Of a stretch of 64,000 bases of DNA, positions 42,772-52,693 are shown in pieces (positions within the stretch are counted from its first letter, which is position 1; the number at the start of each line of letters is the position of its first letter). Origin of the DNA: Methylobacterium planeticum. Its GTDB lineage: Bacteria > Pseudomonadota > Alphaproteobacteria > Rhizobiales > Beijerinckiaceae. The notes under the pieces are model-generated. The model had not been told where the DNA came from and searched no databases. It saw nothing but the letters and a program-made list of their open reading frames with translations. Position numbers and translations under genes: made by a program. The stretch is from positions 1-64,000 of the forward strand of contig NZ_VZZJ01000006.1 in NCBI RefSeq assembly GCF_008806345.1, given 5' to 3'.

Positions 42772-44115
42772 GTGCAAACCAATTTCAGCCTGGCGCAGCT
42801 CGCCGACCCGGCCATGGCGGCCTCCGAGAAGATCCTGCGCACCTGCGTGCATTGCGGCTTCTGCACCGCGACCTGCCCGACCTACCTCCTCCTCGGCGAC
42901 GAGCTCGACAGCCCGCGCGGGCGCATCTACCTGATCAAGGACATGCTCGAGGGCGGAAAGCCGGCGAGCCGGGAGGTGGTCAAGCACGTCGACCGCTGCC
43001 TCTCGTGCCTGTCCTGCATGACGACCTGCCCGTCCGGGGTGCACTACATGCACCTCGTCGATCACGCCCGCACGCATATCGAGGAGACCTACGCGCGGCC
43101 CGCCGACGACCGCGTCCTGCGGGCGCTGCTCGCCTTCGTGCTGCCCTATCCGGCGCGCTTCCGCCTCGCGCTCGTCGGGGCGAAGCTCGGCCGGCCGCTC
43201 CGGGGGCTGGTGGCGCGCCTGCCGCGCGTCGGCAACCGGCTCGCCGCGATGCTCGACCTCGCGCCGGCGGCGCTGCCCGGCCGCAACCCGACGAACCGGC
43301 CCGGCCTGTTCCCGCCGGGAACGGAGGTCCGGCGCGGCCGGGTCGCGCTGCTGCGCGGCTGCGCCCAGAGCGTGCTGCGGCCGGACTTCAACGAGGCGGC
43401 GATCCGGCTCCTCAACCGGCACGGCGTCGAGGTGGTGCAGCCGAAGGGGGAGGGCTGCTGCGGGGCGCTGACCCACCACATGGGCAAGGAGGCCTCCGCT
43501 CACGCCCACGCCCGGCGCACCATCGACGCCTGGATCGCCGAGATGGACGGCCCCGGCCTCGACGCCATCGTGGTGACGGCCTCGGGCTGCGGCACCACGA
43601 TCAAGGATTACGGCTTCATGTTCCGCGAAGACCCCGCCTACGCCGACAAGGCGGCGCGGGTCTCGGCCATCGCCCGCGACGTCACCGAATACGTGGCGAG
43701 CCTCGGCCTCGACGCGCCCGTGGTCGAGAGCGACCTCGTGGTGGCCTACCACTCCGCCTGCTCGATGCAGCACGGCCAGGGCATCCGCACCGAGCCGAAA
43801 ACCCTGCTGAAGCGGGCGGGCTTCACCGTGAAGGACGTGCCCGAGGGCCATATCTGCTGCGGCTCGGCCGGGACCTACAACATCCTGCAGCCCGAGATCG
43901 CCGAGCGCCTGCGGGCCCGCAAGGTCGCCAATATCGAGCGGATGCGGCCGGACCTCATCGCCACCGGCAATATCGGCTGCGCGACCCAGATCGGGAAGGG
44001 CACGAACCTCCCGATCGTGCACACGGTCGAGCTCCTCGACTGGGCCACCGGCGGCCCGATGCCGGCGGCCCTCGCGGGGGTGAGCCCGCGGGACGCCCTG
44101 TTGGCGGCGGAGTAG
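42772..44115 (+). CDS. glcF: Glycolate oxidase iron-sulfur subunit GlcF
   Basis: 447 aa from GTG 42772 (after GAGGAAAC). Two 4Fe-4S clusters: CVHCGFCTATCP near residue 26 and CLSCLSCMTTCP near 78. Two CCG domains follow: GEGCCGALTHHMGKEA near 230 and EGHICCGSAGTYNILQPEIA near 365. It passes electrons from the GlcDE flavoprotein to the quinone pool. 128 bases after glcE, probably the same transcript. Confidence 0.95.
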   Translation: MQTNFSLAQLADPAMAASEKILRTCVHCGFCTATCPTYLLLGDELDSPRGRIYLIKDMLEGGKPASREVVKHVDRCLSCLSCMTTCPSGVHYMHLVDHARTHIEETYARPADDRVLRALLAFVLPYPARFRLALVGAKLGRPLRGLVARLPRVGNRLAAMLDLAPAALPGRNPTNRPGLFPPGTEVRRGRVALLRGCAQSVLRPDFNEAAIRLLNRHGVEVVQPKGEGCCGALTHHMGKEASAHAHARRTIDAWIAEMDGPGLDAIVVTASGCGTTIKDYGFMFREDPAYADKAARVSAIARDVTEYVASLGLDAPVVESDLVVAYHSACSMQHGQGIRTEPKTLLKRAGFTVKDVPEGHICCGSAGTYNILQPEIAERLRARKVANIERMRPDLIATGNIGCATQIGKGTNLPIVHTVELLDWATGGPMPAALAGVSPRDALLAAE

Positions 44116-44132
44116 GGGCGATCCCGGCGGTC

Positions 44133-44372
44133 TCAGGCCGGCGCCGCCTCCCGCACCGCGTCCAGCACGAAGACCCGGATCGCCGAGGAGAGGTTCTGCC
44201 CGGCCCGGCCCGCGTCGATCGTGCCGATCAGCGCCTGGACCGACTGCTCGCGCGCCGCCGCGATCTCCCGCAGCGCCCGCCAGAACGGCTCCTCCAGGGA
44301 AACGCTGGTCCGGTGCCCCGCGATCATCACCGACCGCTTGACGATGCCGGCGCTCATGCCTTCCGGTTTCAT
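44133..44372 (-). CDS. Ribbon-helix-helix domain protein
   Basis: 79 aa: VMIAGHRTSVSLEEPFWRAL is an RHH-type beta strand (Arg/Thr/Val/Leu face) followed by helices REIAAAREQSVQALIGTIDA and SSAIRVFVLDAVREAA. ATG 44372 overlaps the preceding TGA (ATGA), showing coupled translation with the DUF4169 gene. Probably a small DNA-binding repressor. In Rhizobiales the pair is recalled beside fumC/sspB. Confidence 0.8.
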   Translation of the reverse strand: MKPEGMSAGIVKRSVMIAGHRTSVSLEEPFWRALREIAAAREQSVQALIGTIDAGRAGQNLSSAIRVFVLDAVREAAPA

Positions 44373-44575
44373 GCCTTCGGGTCTGATGCCTCGGGGTCGT
44401 CGGCCTTCAGGCGGTGGCCCTCGTGGCGGGAGGCCTCCAGCGCCTTGCGGGTCTCGGCCAGGGTCCTGGCCTTCTTCGGCCGGCCGAAGACCACGCGGTT
44501 CTCGCTGGCCTTCTCCGCCTTCTCGGCGCGCTCGCGCGCCTTGCGGACCTGGCGCAGGTTGATGATCTCGGCCAT
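44369..44575 (-). CDS. DUF4169 family protein
   Basis: 68 aa, starts MAEIINLRQVRKARERAEKA, then SENRVVFGRPKKARTLAETR and a polar tail ending PEASDPKA. The motif INLRQxRK...A..NR..FGR.K is diagnostic for DUF4169, short, very basic alphaproteobacterial proteins of unknown function. It overlaps the RHH gene by 4 bases and lies downstream of fumC on the same strand (75 bases). Confidence 0.88.
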   Translation of the reverse strand: MAEIINLRQVRKARERAEKAEKASENRVVFGRPKKARTLAETRKALEASRHEGHRLKADDPEASDPKA

Positions 44576-44650
44576 GCCTGCCTCCTCACCTCACGCGGCC
44601 CTGAGGCCGGAGCCGGCGCGGAATGAGGGCCGCGCCGGGGGATGCTGCCC

Positions 44651-46066
<1,416 letters not shown>

Positions 46067-46195
46067 CGTGGCCTCTACGTCTTGAAACAAGCGGACCCTA
46101 CTTACGGCAGGGATACGCAAATCGCGATGGCGCTTTTCACGGCGTCTGACAAACGGCGCGGGCTGTCGCTGCCCTATGCCGAGGATGGCGCCTCA

Positions 46196-47665
46196 ATGCT
46201 CACGACCCCGATCCTCCCCGTCCCGGACCGCTTCCGCCCGAAGGTCCCGGCCCCCTTGCGCGAGCCGATGGGGCTTTTCGCCTTCCTCAAGGCGGCCCGC
46301 GCCAACCCGATCACGACCTGGATGGAGGAGCACTTCACCGCGCCGGTCCTCGCCGGGGACGGCGCGCTCGGCCGCGTGACGGTGGTGAGCGACCCTGGCC
46401 TGATCCGCTACCTCTACGTCGAGAACGCGAAGAACTACCGCAAGGACGACCTTCAGCGGCGCGTCCTGGCGCCCGGCCTCGGCAACGGCCTCCTCACCGC
46501 CGAGGACGAGGAGTGGCGCCTGCAGCGCCGCATGCTCGCGCCGGTCTTCTCGGCGCGCAACGTCGCGGGCTTCGCCGACGCGATGAACCAGGCCGGCGCC
46601 CGCATCGCCCGGCGCCTCGCGCGCCGCGACGGCGTCCGGGTCGATGTCGCGCTCGAGATGACGCGCACCACCCTCGACGTCCTCGAACGCACGATCTTCA
46701 CGCAGGGCCTGCCGAGCGACCCGGACGCCCTCGGCCGCGCCATCACGCGCTTCCTCGAGGCGGTCGGGCCGATCGATCCCCTCGACGTGTTCGGCGTGCC
46801 GACCTTCGTGCCCCGAATCGGGCGCCTGCGGGCGCGCCCCGCCATCCGCTTCTTCGCCGAAATCGTCGACGCCTTGATCGAGCGCCGCCGGGCGCTGATG
46901 CGGGGCGGCGCGGCGCCGAAGGACCTCCTGACCCTGCTGCTCGCCGCGCAGGACCCGGAGACCGGCAAGGGCCTGACCGATCTGGAGGTCAAGGCGAACA
47001 TCGTCACCTTCATCGCGGCCGGGCACGAGACCACCGCGAACGCGCTGACCTGGGCCCTCTACTGCCTGTCGCAGGACCCGGCCGCCCGCGAGCGGCTCGA
47101 GCGCGAGGTCGACGCGGCCGTGGCCGGCCCGGCGGGGTTCGATGCCGAGGCTCTGCCCTTCGCCAAGGCGGTGGTGGAGGAGACCATGCGGCTGTTTCCG
47201 CCGGTGCCGTTCCTCAGCCGGCAGGCCATCGCCGAGGACCGGATCGGCCGCCTCAAGATCCCCCGCGGCTCGATCGTGATGGTGGCTCCCTACGTGCTCC
47301 ACCGGCACAAGACCCTGTGGGAGGATCCGGCGGCCTTCCTGCCGGAGCGCTTCCTCGGCGCGGCCCGGGCGCAGATCCCGCGCTTCTCCTACCTGCCCTT
47401 CGGGGCCGGTCCCCGGATCTGCATCGGCCAGAGCTTCTCGGTGCAGGAGGCCGTCATCCTGCTCGCGCATATCGTCCGCACGGCGCGGCTCGACCTGCCG
47501 GCCGACCACCCGCCCGTGACGCCGCTCCACCGGGTGACGCTGCGGCCGGCGCACGGGCTGCACATGGACGTGCAGGCGCGTCGCCCGGGATCGGGCCCCG
47601 CCGCGTTGGCCCGGCGCATCGCCCAGCCCGGGTTCGTGACGGCAGCAGGACGGCAGGCTCCGTGA
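46196..47665 (+). CDS. Cytochrome P450
   Basis: 489 aa from ATG 46196 (MLTTPILPVPDRFRPKVPAP); ATG 46127 would add 23 residues. I-helix oxygen motif FIAAGHETTANALTWALYCL, ExxR in VVEETMRLFPPVPFLSRQAI, PERF in FLPERFLGAAR, and the heme-binding loop FGAGPRICIGQSFSVQEAVI with the Cys ligand. Soluble, bacterial CYP. No ferredoxin or reductase gene is adjacent. The substrate is unknown; a terpenoid or fatty acid is possible. Confidence 0.94.
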   Translation: MLTTPILPVPDRFRPKVPAPLREPMGLFAFLKAARANPITTWMEEHFTAPVLAGDGALGRVTVVSDPGLIRYLYVENAKNYRKDDLQRRVLAPGLGNGLLTAEDEEWRLQRRMLAPVFSARNVAGFADAMNQAGARIARRLARRDGVRVDVALEMTRTTLDVLERTIFTQGLPSDPDALGRAITRFLEAVGPIDPLDVFGVPTFVPRIGRLRARPAIRFFAEIVDALIERRRALMRGGAAPKDLLTLLLAAQDPETGKGLTDLEVKANIVTFIAAGHETTANALTWALYCLSQDPAARERLEREVDAAVAGPAGFDAEALPFAKAVVEETMRLFPPVPFLSRQAIAEDRIGRLKIPRGSIVMVAPYVLHRHKTLWEDPAAFLPERFLGAARAQIPRFSYLPFGAGPRICIGQSFSVQEAVILLAHIVRTARLDLPADHPPVTPLHRVTLRPAHGLHMDVQARRPGSGPAALARRIAQPGFVTAAGRQAP

Positions 47666-47919
47666 GCCCGGGGGAGGGGCCCGTCACCGGCGCCCCGAAC
47701 CGGCTTTCGATCGGTGAGACCGCGATTGCCGGCGCGACGGGGTCGGAGCCCGGGAGCCGGCGCTTCGCCGGCGCCGGTCCGCGCAACCGGACGGCCGGTG
47801 TCGCCGTCCGTTCCCTCGATCCAGGCGCGCCGCTGACGCCACCATCCCGTGCAGCGCGATTCGGGCCTTCGGCGAATCGGACCTTCAGTGATGCGGAGCC
47901 CGACGAGGGCGCCTGAGGG

Positions 47920-48561
47920 TCAGCTCTTCTTGCGGAAGGCGTCGAGGCTGACGACCTCGGCGCCGTTCTCGCCGGCCTCGGCCTCGCCGTCCTTCCTGGC
48001 GGCCGGGCGGGGCGGGGCCTTCGCCTCGTCGCCCGCGGCGCCGTTCTGGGCGACGGGTAGGCTGGGCACCACCTTCGGCACGTTGCTGCCGATGGCCGCG
48101 AGCCCGGTGCCGCGCGGCTTGGTCTCGCTCGGCTCGGAGGCGGCGCCCCGCGGCCCGGACTTCGCCGGGGCCGGCGTCTCGTCCTCCTCGGGCAACTCGG
48201 CGCCGTCACTGAGGTCGAATTTGAGGCCGAACTGCACGGACGGGTCGAAGAACCCGGTCAACGCCTCGAAGGGCACGAGCAGGCGCTCCGGCACGCCCGA
48301 GAAGGACAGGCCCACCTCGAAGGTGTGCTCGTTGACCGACAGATCCCAGAACTGGTGCTGCAGGACGATCGTCATGTCCTGCGGATACTTCTCCCGCAGG
48401 CGCTGCGACATGCGCACCCCCGGCGCCTCGGTGCGGAACGAGACGTAGAAGTGGTGCTCCCCGGCGAGCCCGTCGCGCGCCGCATCGGTCAGCACCTTGC
48501 GGACGACGCCGCGGAGGGCATCCTGCACCAGGAGATCGTAACGGATCAGATCATCTGCCAT
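47920..48561 (-). CDS. sspB: SspB-family ClpXP adaptor
   Basis: 213 aa from MADDLIRYDLLVQDALRGVV. The SspB-like substrate-binding domain spans about 1-130 (FYVSFRTEAPGVRMSQRLRE, YPQDMTIVLQHQFWDLSVNE, FSGVPERLLVPFEALTGFFD, FGLKFDL). A disordered Pro/Ala/Glu tail follows, ending AEVVSLDAFRKKS, where a ClpX-binding tail is expected. It delivers tagged proteins to ClpXP. The longer frame to 48603 is Arg-rich and was rejected. Confidence 0.92.
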   Translation of the reverse strand: MADDLIRYDLLVQDALRGVVRKVLTDAARDGLAGEHHFYVSFRTEAPGVRMSQRLREKYPQDMTIVLQHQFWDLSVNEHTFEVGLSFSGVPERLLVPFEALTGFFDPSVQFGLKFDLSDGAELPEEDETPAPAKSGPRGAASEPSETKPRGTGLAAIGSNVPKVVPSLPVAQNGAAGDEAKAPPRPAARKDGEAEAGENGAEVVSLDAFRKKS

Positions 48562-49017
48562 CGGCTGTCGCTTTGCCCGGGCTGCCCGCCGACCGCGCCG
48601 CACGTCGGGCGTACCGGGACATGAAAATCACGCGAAGGCTTCTGTTACCAGGTGCCTCCTGACCCCGCCTATACGACGCGAACCGCTAGGACTTGAAGAA
48701 GGTTTTGAGGACCGCCTGCGCAGCCGCCGCCACCGGAGCGAAGGTGTCGTCGGCGACGCCTGCGAGGGCCCGATAACGGCGGACCCGCGCCGAGCGGACG
48801 CTCGACCCTTCCGCCCTCGTCGATCCCCTCTCGCCCCCGCCGGAGCCCAGCGCCGCTGCGTCCAAAAGCCCTGGGTTTCGGTGGAGGCGCCGGGTACCGT
48901 CCCCGGGTCCGATTGGTTAATTGCGAAGACCGTTGATCGCCGGTGCCGACCTTACGGCCGGCTACAGCGAATATAGGGGGGTTCGCGGCGGTTTTGAAGC
49001 CCGATCATGGACCGCCG
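48562..49017. other. Intergenic stretch, one doubtful minus-strand coding scrap
   Basis: No full gene. On the minus strand, upstream of a TAG at about 48690, the text RYRALAGVADDTFAPVAAAA then QAVLKTFFKS looks protein-like, but no start codon or longer domain is visible. It could be the tail of a lost gene. TTAA near 48917 and the following AT-richer bases probably belong to the promoter of the CPBP gene. Confidence 0.35.
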
Positions 49018-49815
49018 ATGCACGATGACGCGGCTGGTGCCCGGAGCGCCTCCCCGGCCCGAGCGGTCGCCCTCGCCTGCCTCTGGGTCTCGGGCCTCGG
49101 TGTTGCCGTCCTGCTCTACCTCGCGGCGGCGAGCCTCATGGCGATCCTGGCGGTGCGGGTCGGGGCCGACCTCCTCGACGGCATCGACCCCCTGCTCGAC
49201 CTGGCCCGTCGCCCGTCCCTCGGGCCGGCCCGCCTCGCGACGCGGGAGCTTGCCGTCGACATCCTGCGCCAGGTCTTCCTCGCCGCCCTCGTCCTCGGCG
49301 CCGTGATCTGGCGCGAGCCGGCGCAGTGGCGACGCCGGCTCGCCCTCGACCGGGCGGCCCCGAACGGCATGCGCGCCCGCAACCTGCTCCTGCTGCTGCT
49401 GCTCTGGCCAATCGTCCACATCGCCTGGGTCTCGGGCACCGCCGAGGCCTTCGGGGCGGCCTTCGGCCGCGGCGTCTACCTGTCGCCGAGCCTGAGCCCC
49501 GCCGCAGTCACCGCCTGGCTCGCCTACCTCGTCGTGCTGGCCCCGGCCGCCGAGGAGATCCTGATGCGCGGCGAGATCTTCGCGAGCGCCCGCCGCTTCC
49601 TCTCGCCGGCCGCCACGATCCTGGTGACGGCGGCGCTCTTCGCCCTCGCGCACATCTCGGCCTGGGGGCTGGCGCGGCCGGTCTCGCTCCTGCCCCTCGC
49701 GCTGATGCTCGGCTGGCTGCGCTGGCGCACCGGGCGGCTCTGGCCCTGCATCGCACTGCACGGCTGGAGCAATCTCTCGCTCGTGGCCTACGTGCTCTGG
49801 CCGTCGCCGGGCTGA
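49018..49815 (+). CDS. CPBP-family intramembrane metalloprotease
   Basis: 265 aa with about six to eight membrane segments. The three CPBP (Rce1/Abi) motifs are in order: EEILMRGEIFASARRFL (EExxxR), FALAHISAWG (FxxxH), and ALHGWSNLSLVAYVL (HxxxN), so it should be catalytically competent. ATG 49018 (MHDDAAGARS) is preferred over ATG/GTG further upstream. The substrate is unknown. It sits between sspB and thyA. Confidence 0.85.
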   Translation: MHDDAAGARSASPARAVALACLWVSGLGVAVLLYLAAASLMAILAVRVGADLLDGIDPLLDLARRPSLGPARLATRELAVDILRQVFLAALVLGAVIWREPAQWRRRLALDRAAPNGMRARNLLLLLLLWPIVHIAWVSGTAEAFGAAFGRGVYLSPSLSPAAVTAWLAYLVVLAPAAEEILMRGEIFASARRFLSPAATILVTAALFALAHISAWGLARPVSLLPLALMLGWLRWRTGRLWPCIALHGWSNLSLVAYVLWPSPG

Positions 49816-49822
49816 CGCCGAC

Positions 49823-49854
49823 GCCCCATCCCCGCGGGATTCCGGGGACGGGGC
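49823..49854 (+). terminator. Hairpin after CPBP gene
   Basis: GCCCCATCCCC pairs with GGGGACGGGGC (one A-C mismatch) 7 bases after the CPBP stop. Followed by CCCTCG, so no U-run. Likely terminates or insulates the CPBP transcript from thyA. Confidence 0.4.
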
Positions 49855-49914
49855 CCCTCGTATACCTCGCGTCAAGACCCCGCAGCCTTTAAGTCGGGGC
49901 AGGAGACGAGCCCG

Positions 49915-50709
49915 ATGCAAGCCTACCACCAGCTGCTCCAGCGCATCCTCGACGAGGGCGTGCGCAAGGACGACCGGACCGGGACCGGCACCCTCTCGGT
50001 GTTCGGCCACCAGATGCGGTTCGACCTCGCGGACGGGTTCCCGCTCGTGACGACGAAGCACCTGCATGTGCGCTCGATCGTTCATGAATTGTTCTGGTTC
50101 CTGGCCGGCGACACCAACGTCCGTAGGTTGCAGGAACAGGGGGTCAGCATCTGGGACGAATGGGCCGACGCCGACGGCGAACTCGGCCCGGTCTACGGCA
50201 AGCAGTGGCGCGCCTGGGCGATTCCGGGCGGCGGCACGATCGACCAGATCGCCTGGGTGATCAACGAGATACGCCGGAACCCCGATTCCCGCCGCCTCAT
50301 CGTGAGCGCCTGGAACCCGGCCGATCTCGACCAGATGGCCCTCGCCCCCTGCCATTGCCTGTTCCAGTTCTACGTCGCCGAGGGGCGCCTCTCCTGCCAG
50401 CTCTACCAGCGCTCGGCGGACGCGTTCCTGGGCGTGCCCTTCAACATCGCGAGCTACGCGCTGCTCACCGCGATGATCGCCCAGGTCACAGATCTCGTGC
50501 CGGGAGACTTCGTGCACACCTTCGGGGACGCGCATCTCTACGTGAATCATCTGGAGCAGGCGCGCCTCCAACTCGGCCGCGCCCCCCGACCACTTCCGCG
50601 GCTGCGCCTCAATCCGGCGATCCGCGCGGTGGAAGATTTCCGCTTCGCGGACGTTAACGTCGAGGGATACGATCCGCATCCGGCCATCCGCGCGCCCATC
50701 GCGGTGTAA
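49915..50709 (+). CDS. thyA: Thymidylate synthase
   Basis: 264 aa, E. coli-type ThyA converting dUMP to dTMP with methylene-THF. It starts [20 protein letters not shown]. Folate/dUMP motifs: [26 protein letters not shown], the catalytic Cys in [52 protein letters not shown], ending [22 protein letters not shown] precedes ATG. Followed 53 bases later by folA, which regenerates its folate product. Confidence 0.98.
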   Translation: MQAYHQLLQRILDEGVRKDDRTGTGTLSVFGHQMRFDLADGFPLVTTKHLHVRSIVHELFWFLAGDTNVRRLQEQGVSIWDEWADADGELGPVYGKQWRAWAIPGGGTIDQIAWVINEIRRNPDSRRLIVSAWNPADLDQMALAPCHCLFQFYVAEGRLSCQLYQRSADAFLGVPFNIASYALLTAMIAQVTDLVPGDFVHTFGDAHLYVNHLEQARLQLGRAPRPLPRLRLNPAIRAVEDFRFADVNVEGYDPHPAIRAPIAV

Positions 50710-50762
50710 GCGCTTCTCGAACCTGCAACTTTCTTGGTCACCCGGCCCAAACGCGAGACGCA

Positions 50763-51254
50763 ATGCCCACAATCACCCTCGTCGCCGCGGTGGCGCAGAA
50801 CGGCGTCATCGGACGCGACAACGGCCTCGTCTGGCGCCTGCGCAGCGATCTCAAGCGCTTCAAGGCGCTGACGATGGGTAAACCGATCCTGATGGGACGT
50901 AAAACCTTCGCGTCCCTCGGCCGGCCGCTGCCGGGCCGGCACAACATCGTCCTCACCCGCGACCCCGGCTTCCGCGCCCCGGACATCACCCTCGTGCATG
51001 CCTGGGACGAGGCCCTGGCGGCGGCCGGCCCGGCGGAGGAGCTGATGGTCGTCGGCGGCGCCGAGATCTACGCCCTGGCGCTCGCCGGCGCCGACCGGAT
51101 CCACCTCACGGAAGTCGAGGGCCGGCCCGAGGGCGACACCTACTTTCCGGCCTTCGACCGCGCGGCGTTCCGCGAAGTCGCCCGCGAGGCCCACAACCCC
51201 TCCGAGCACGACGAGCGCGCCTTCAGCTTCGTTGAACTGGTGCGCGCGCATTAG
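50763..51254 (+). CDS. folA: Dihydrofolate reductase
   Basis: 163 aa, starts MPTITLVAAVAQNGVIGRDN, GLVWRLRSDLKRFKALTMGK: the usual DHFR opening with WRL-SDL (Asp for substrate). NADPH motifs PILMGRKTFASLGRPLPGRH near residue 40 and VVGGAEIYALAL near 96; the C-terminus FDRAAFREVAREAHNPSEHD, SFVELVRAH. It works with ThyA in the thymidylate cycle. Confidence 0.97.
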   Translation: MPTITLVAAVAQNGVIGRDNGLVWRLRSDLKRFKALTMGKPILMGRKTFASLGRPLPGRHNIVLTRDPGFRAPDITLVHAWDEALAAAGPAEELMVVGGAEIYALALAGADRIHLTEVEGRPEGDTYFPAFDRAAFREVAREAHNPSEHDERAFSFVELVRAH

Positions 51255-51363
51255 CGCCCCCCCACGACCCATCGCGGCAAGCTTTGCCGAAAGCGCGCAC
51301 GGACCCGGTTGCCATTCGGGCACGGCGTGCCCAATTCCCCAAAGTGGTAAACCTCGGCGTGCC

Positions 51364-51391
51364 TTGACAGGACTGAGTGGTCCCACTCAGT
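51364..51391 (+). promoter_or_regulatory. Palindromic operator next to -35 element before hflK
   Basis: TTGACA (51364-51369) is followed at once by a perfect 9-bp inverted repeat: ACTGAGTGG (51372-51380), two central bases TC, CCACTCAGT (51383-51391). Such a tight 20-bp dyad in a spacer/-10 region is typical of a dimeric repressor or activator site. It lies 145 bases before the hflK start, in the 281-base gap after folA. The regulator is not known. Confidence 0.5.
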
Positions 51392-51535
51392 TGCGCTGCG
51401 CCAAGATGGTGACGCACAACGAATTTTCAGGCGAGGAACAGGCGGATCCGGCCGATCTCGGCGGGACCGCTCAGGACTGGGCGGGCACCGTTGCGGAAAC
51501 GGCCGTCCAAGGGCGAGCAGGAGATATCGGCGAGC

Positions 51536-52693
51536 ATGCCTTGGAGCAATCAGAGCGGCGGTGGCGGAGGGGGAGGGCCCTGGGGTCGCGGCAGCGGCAA
51601 CGGTGGCGGCCCCTGGGGCACCGGTGGCGGTGGCAAGACCCCGCCGGACCTCGAGGATCTGCTTCGGCGCGGTCAGGATCGGCTGCGCGGCGTGATGCCG
51701 GGCGGCTCGCTCGGCGGCGGCAAGAGCGTGATCGTCATCGGTGCGCTTGCTGTCGGCGTCTGGTTACTGACGGGCTTCTACACGGTGGCGCCCAATCAGG
51801 TCGGCATCGAGACGATCTTCGGCCGCTACGTCGGCGCGAAGGGTGAGGGCCTGCGCTACAACTTCCCGTATCCGGTCGGCACGGTGGTGAAGCCCAATGT
51901 CGGTCAGGTGAACTCGATCCAGGTCGGCTTCCGCGCCGGGGTCGGCGCCCAGGCCCGCTCCCGCGACATGCCGGAGGAGAGCCTCATGCTGACGGGCGAC
52001 GAGAACATCGTCGACCTGGATTTCGAGGTGCAGTGGCGCGTCAACCCGCTCAAGGCCTCGGACTACGTGTTCAACCTGCAGAACCCCGAGGGCACCATCA
52101 AGGCGATCGCCGAGAGCGCGATGCGCGAGGTCATCGGGCGCCGCAACATCCAGGCGATCCTGACGAACGAGCAATCGAGCATCGCCCAGGAGGTGAAGGA
52201 GATCACCCAGGCCGCCCTCGACGAGTACGGCGCCGGCGTCCGGATCGAGGTCGTGCAACTCGTGAGTGTCACACCGCCGCCCGAGGTGCGCCCCTCCTTC
52301 ATCGACGTGAACGCAGCCCAGCAGGACGCTGAGCGCCTCCAGAACGAAGCAAAGACCTACGCGAGCCGCGAGGTCCCGCAGGCACGAGGCAAGGCCGCGC
52401 AGGTCGTGCAGGCTGCCGAAGCGTACAAGACGCAGGCGACCGCCGATGCGACTGGTCAGGCTGCCCGCTTCCAGCAGGTCTACGATTCCTACAAGACCGC
52501 GCCGGCCGTCAGCCGCGAGCGGATTTTCCTTGAGACGATGGAGAGGGTCTTCGGCTCGGTGAACAAGGTCATCATCGATCAGAGTGCGGCCGGATCCGCC
52601 GCGGGTGCGGCGGGCGTCATTCCGGTCCTTCCTTTGAACGACCATGGCGGTCGTGGCGGCTCGGGCCAGCAGGTGGGTGGAGCGGCACGATGA
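51536..52693 (+). CDS. hflK: FtsH protease modulator HflK
   Basis: 385 aa: a Gly/Pro-rich cytoplasmic start (MPWSNQSGGGGGGGPWGRGS), one membrane span (about 62-82, VIVIGALAVGVWLLTGFYTV), then the SPFH/band-7 domain (GIETIFGRYVGAKGEGLRYN, DENIVDLDFEVQWRVN, AESAMREVIGRRNIQAILTN) and a coiled coil (ASREVPQARGKAAQVVQAAE). Forms the HflKC cage that controls FtsH. The ATG at 51536 was chosen over an upstream frame start at 51491. It overlaps hflC by 4 bases. Confidence 0.96.
   Translation: MPWSNQSGGGGGGGPWGRGSGNGGGPWGTGGGGKTPPDLEDLLRRGQDRLRGVMPGGSLGGGKSVIVIGALAVGVWLLTGFYTVAPNQVGIETIFGRYVGAKGEGLRYNFPYPVGTVVKPNVGQVNSIQVGFRAGVGAQARSRDMPEESLMLTGDENIVDLDFEVQWRVNPLKASDYVFNLQNPEGTIKAIAESAMREVIGRRNIQAILTNEQSSIAQEVKEITQAALDEYGAGVRIEVVQLVSVTPPPEVRPSFIDVNAAQQDAERLQNEAKTYASREVPQARGKAAQVVQAAEAYKTQATADATGQAARFQQVYDSYKTAPAVSRERIFLETMERVFGSVNKVIIDQSAAGSAAGAAGVIPVLPLNDHGGRGGSGQQVGGAAR

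Noticed and set aside
44133..44575. RHH/DUF4169 pair as a toxin-antitoxin module
   Set aside because: Overlap and small size fit, but DUF4169 has no toxin fold, and the recalled stable chromosomal context argues against a mobile TA system.
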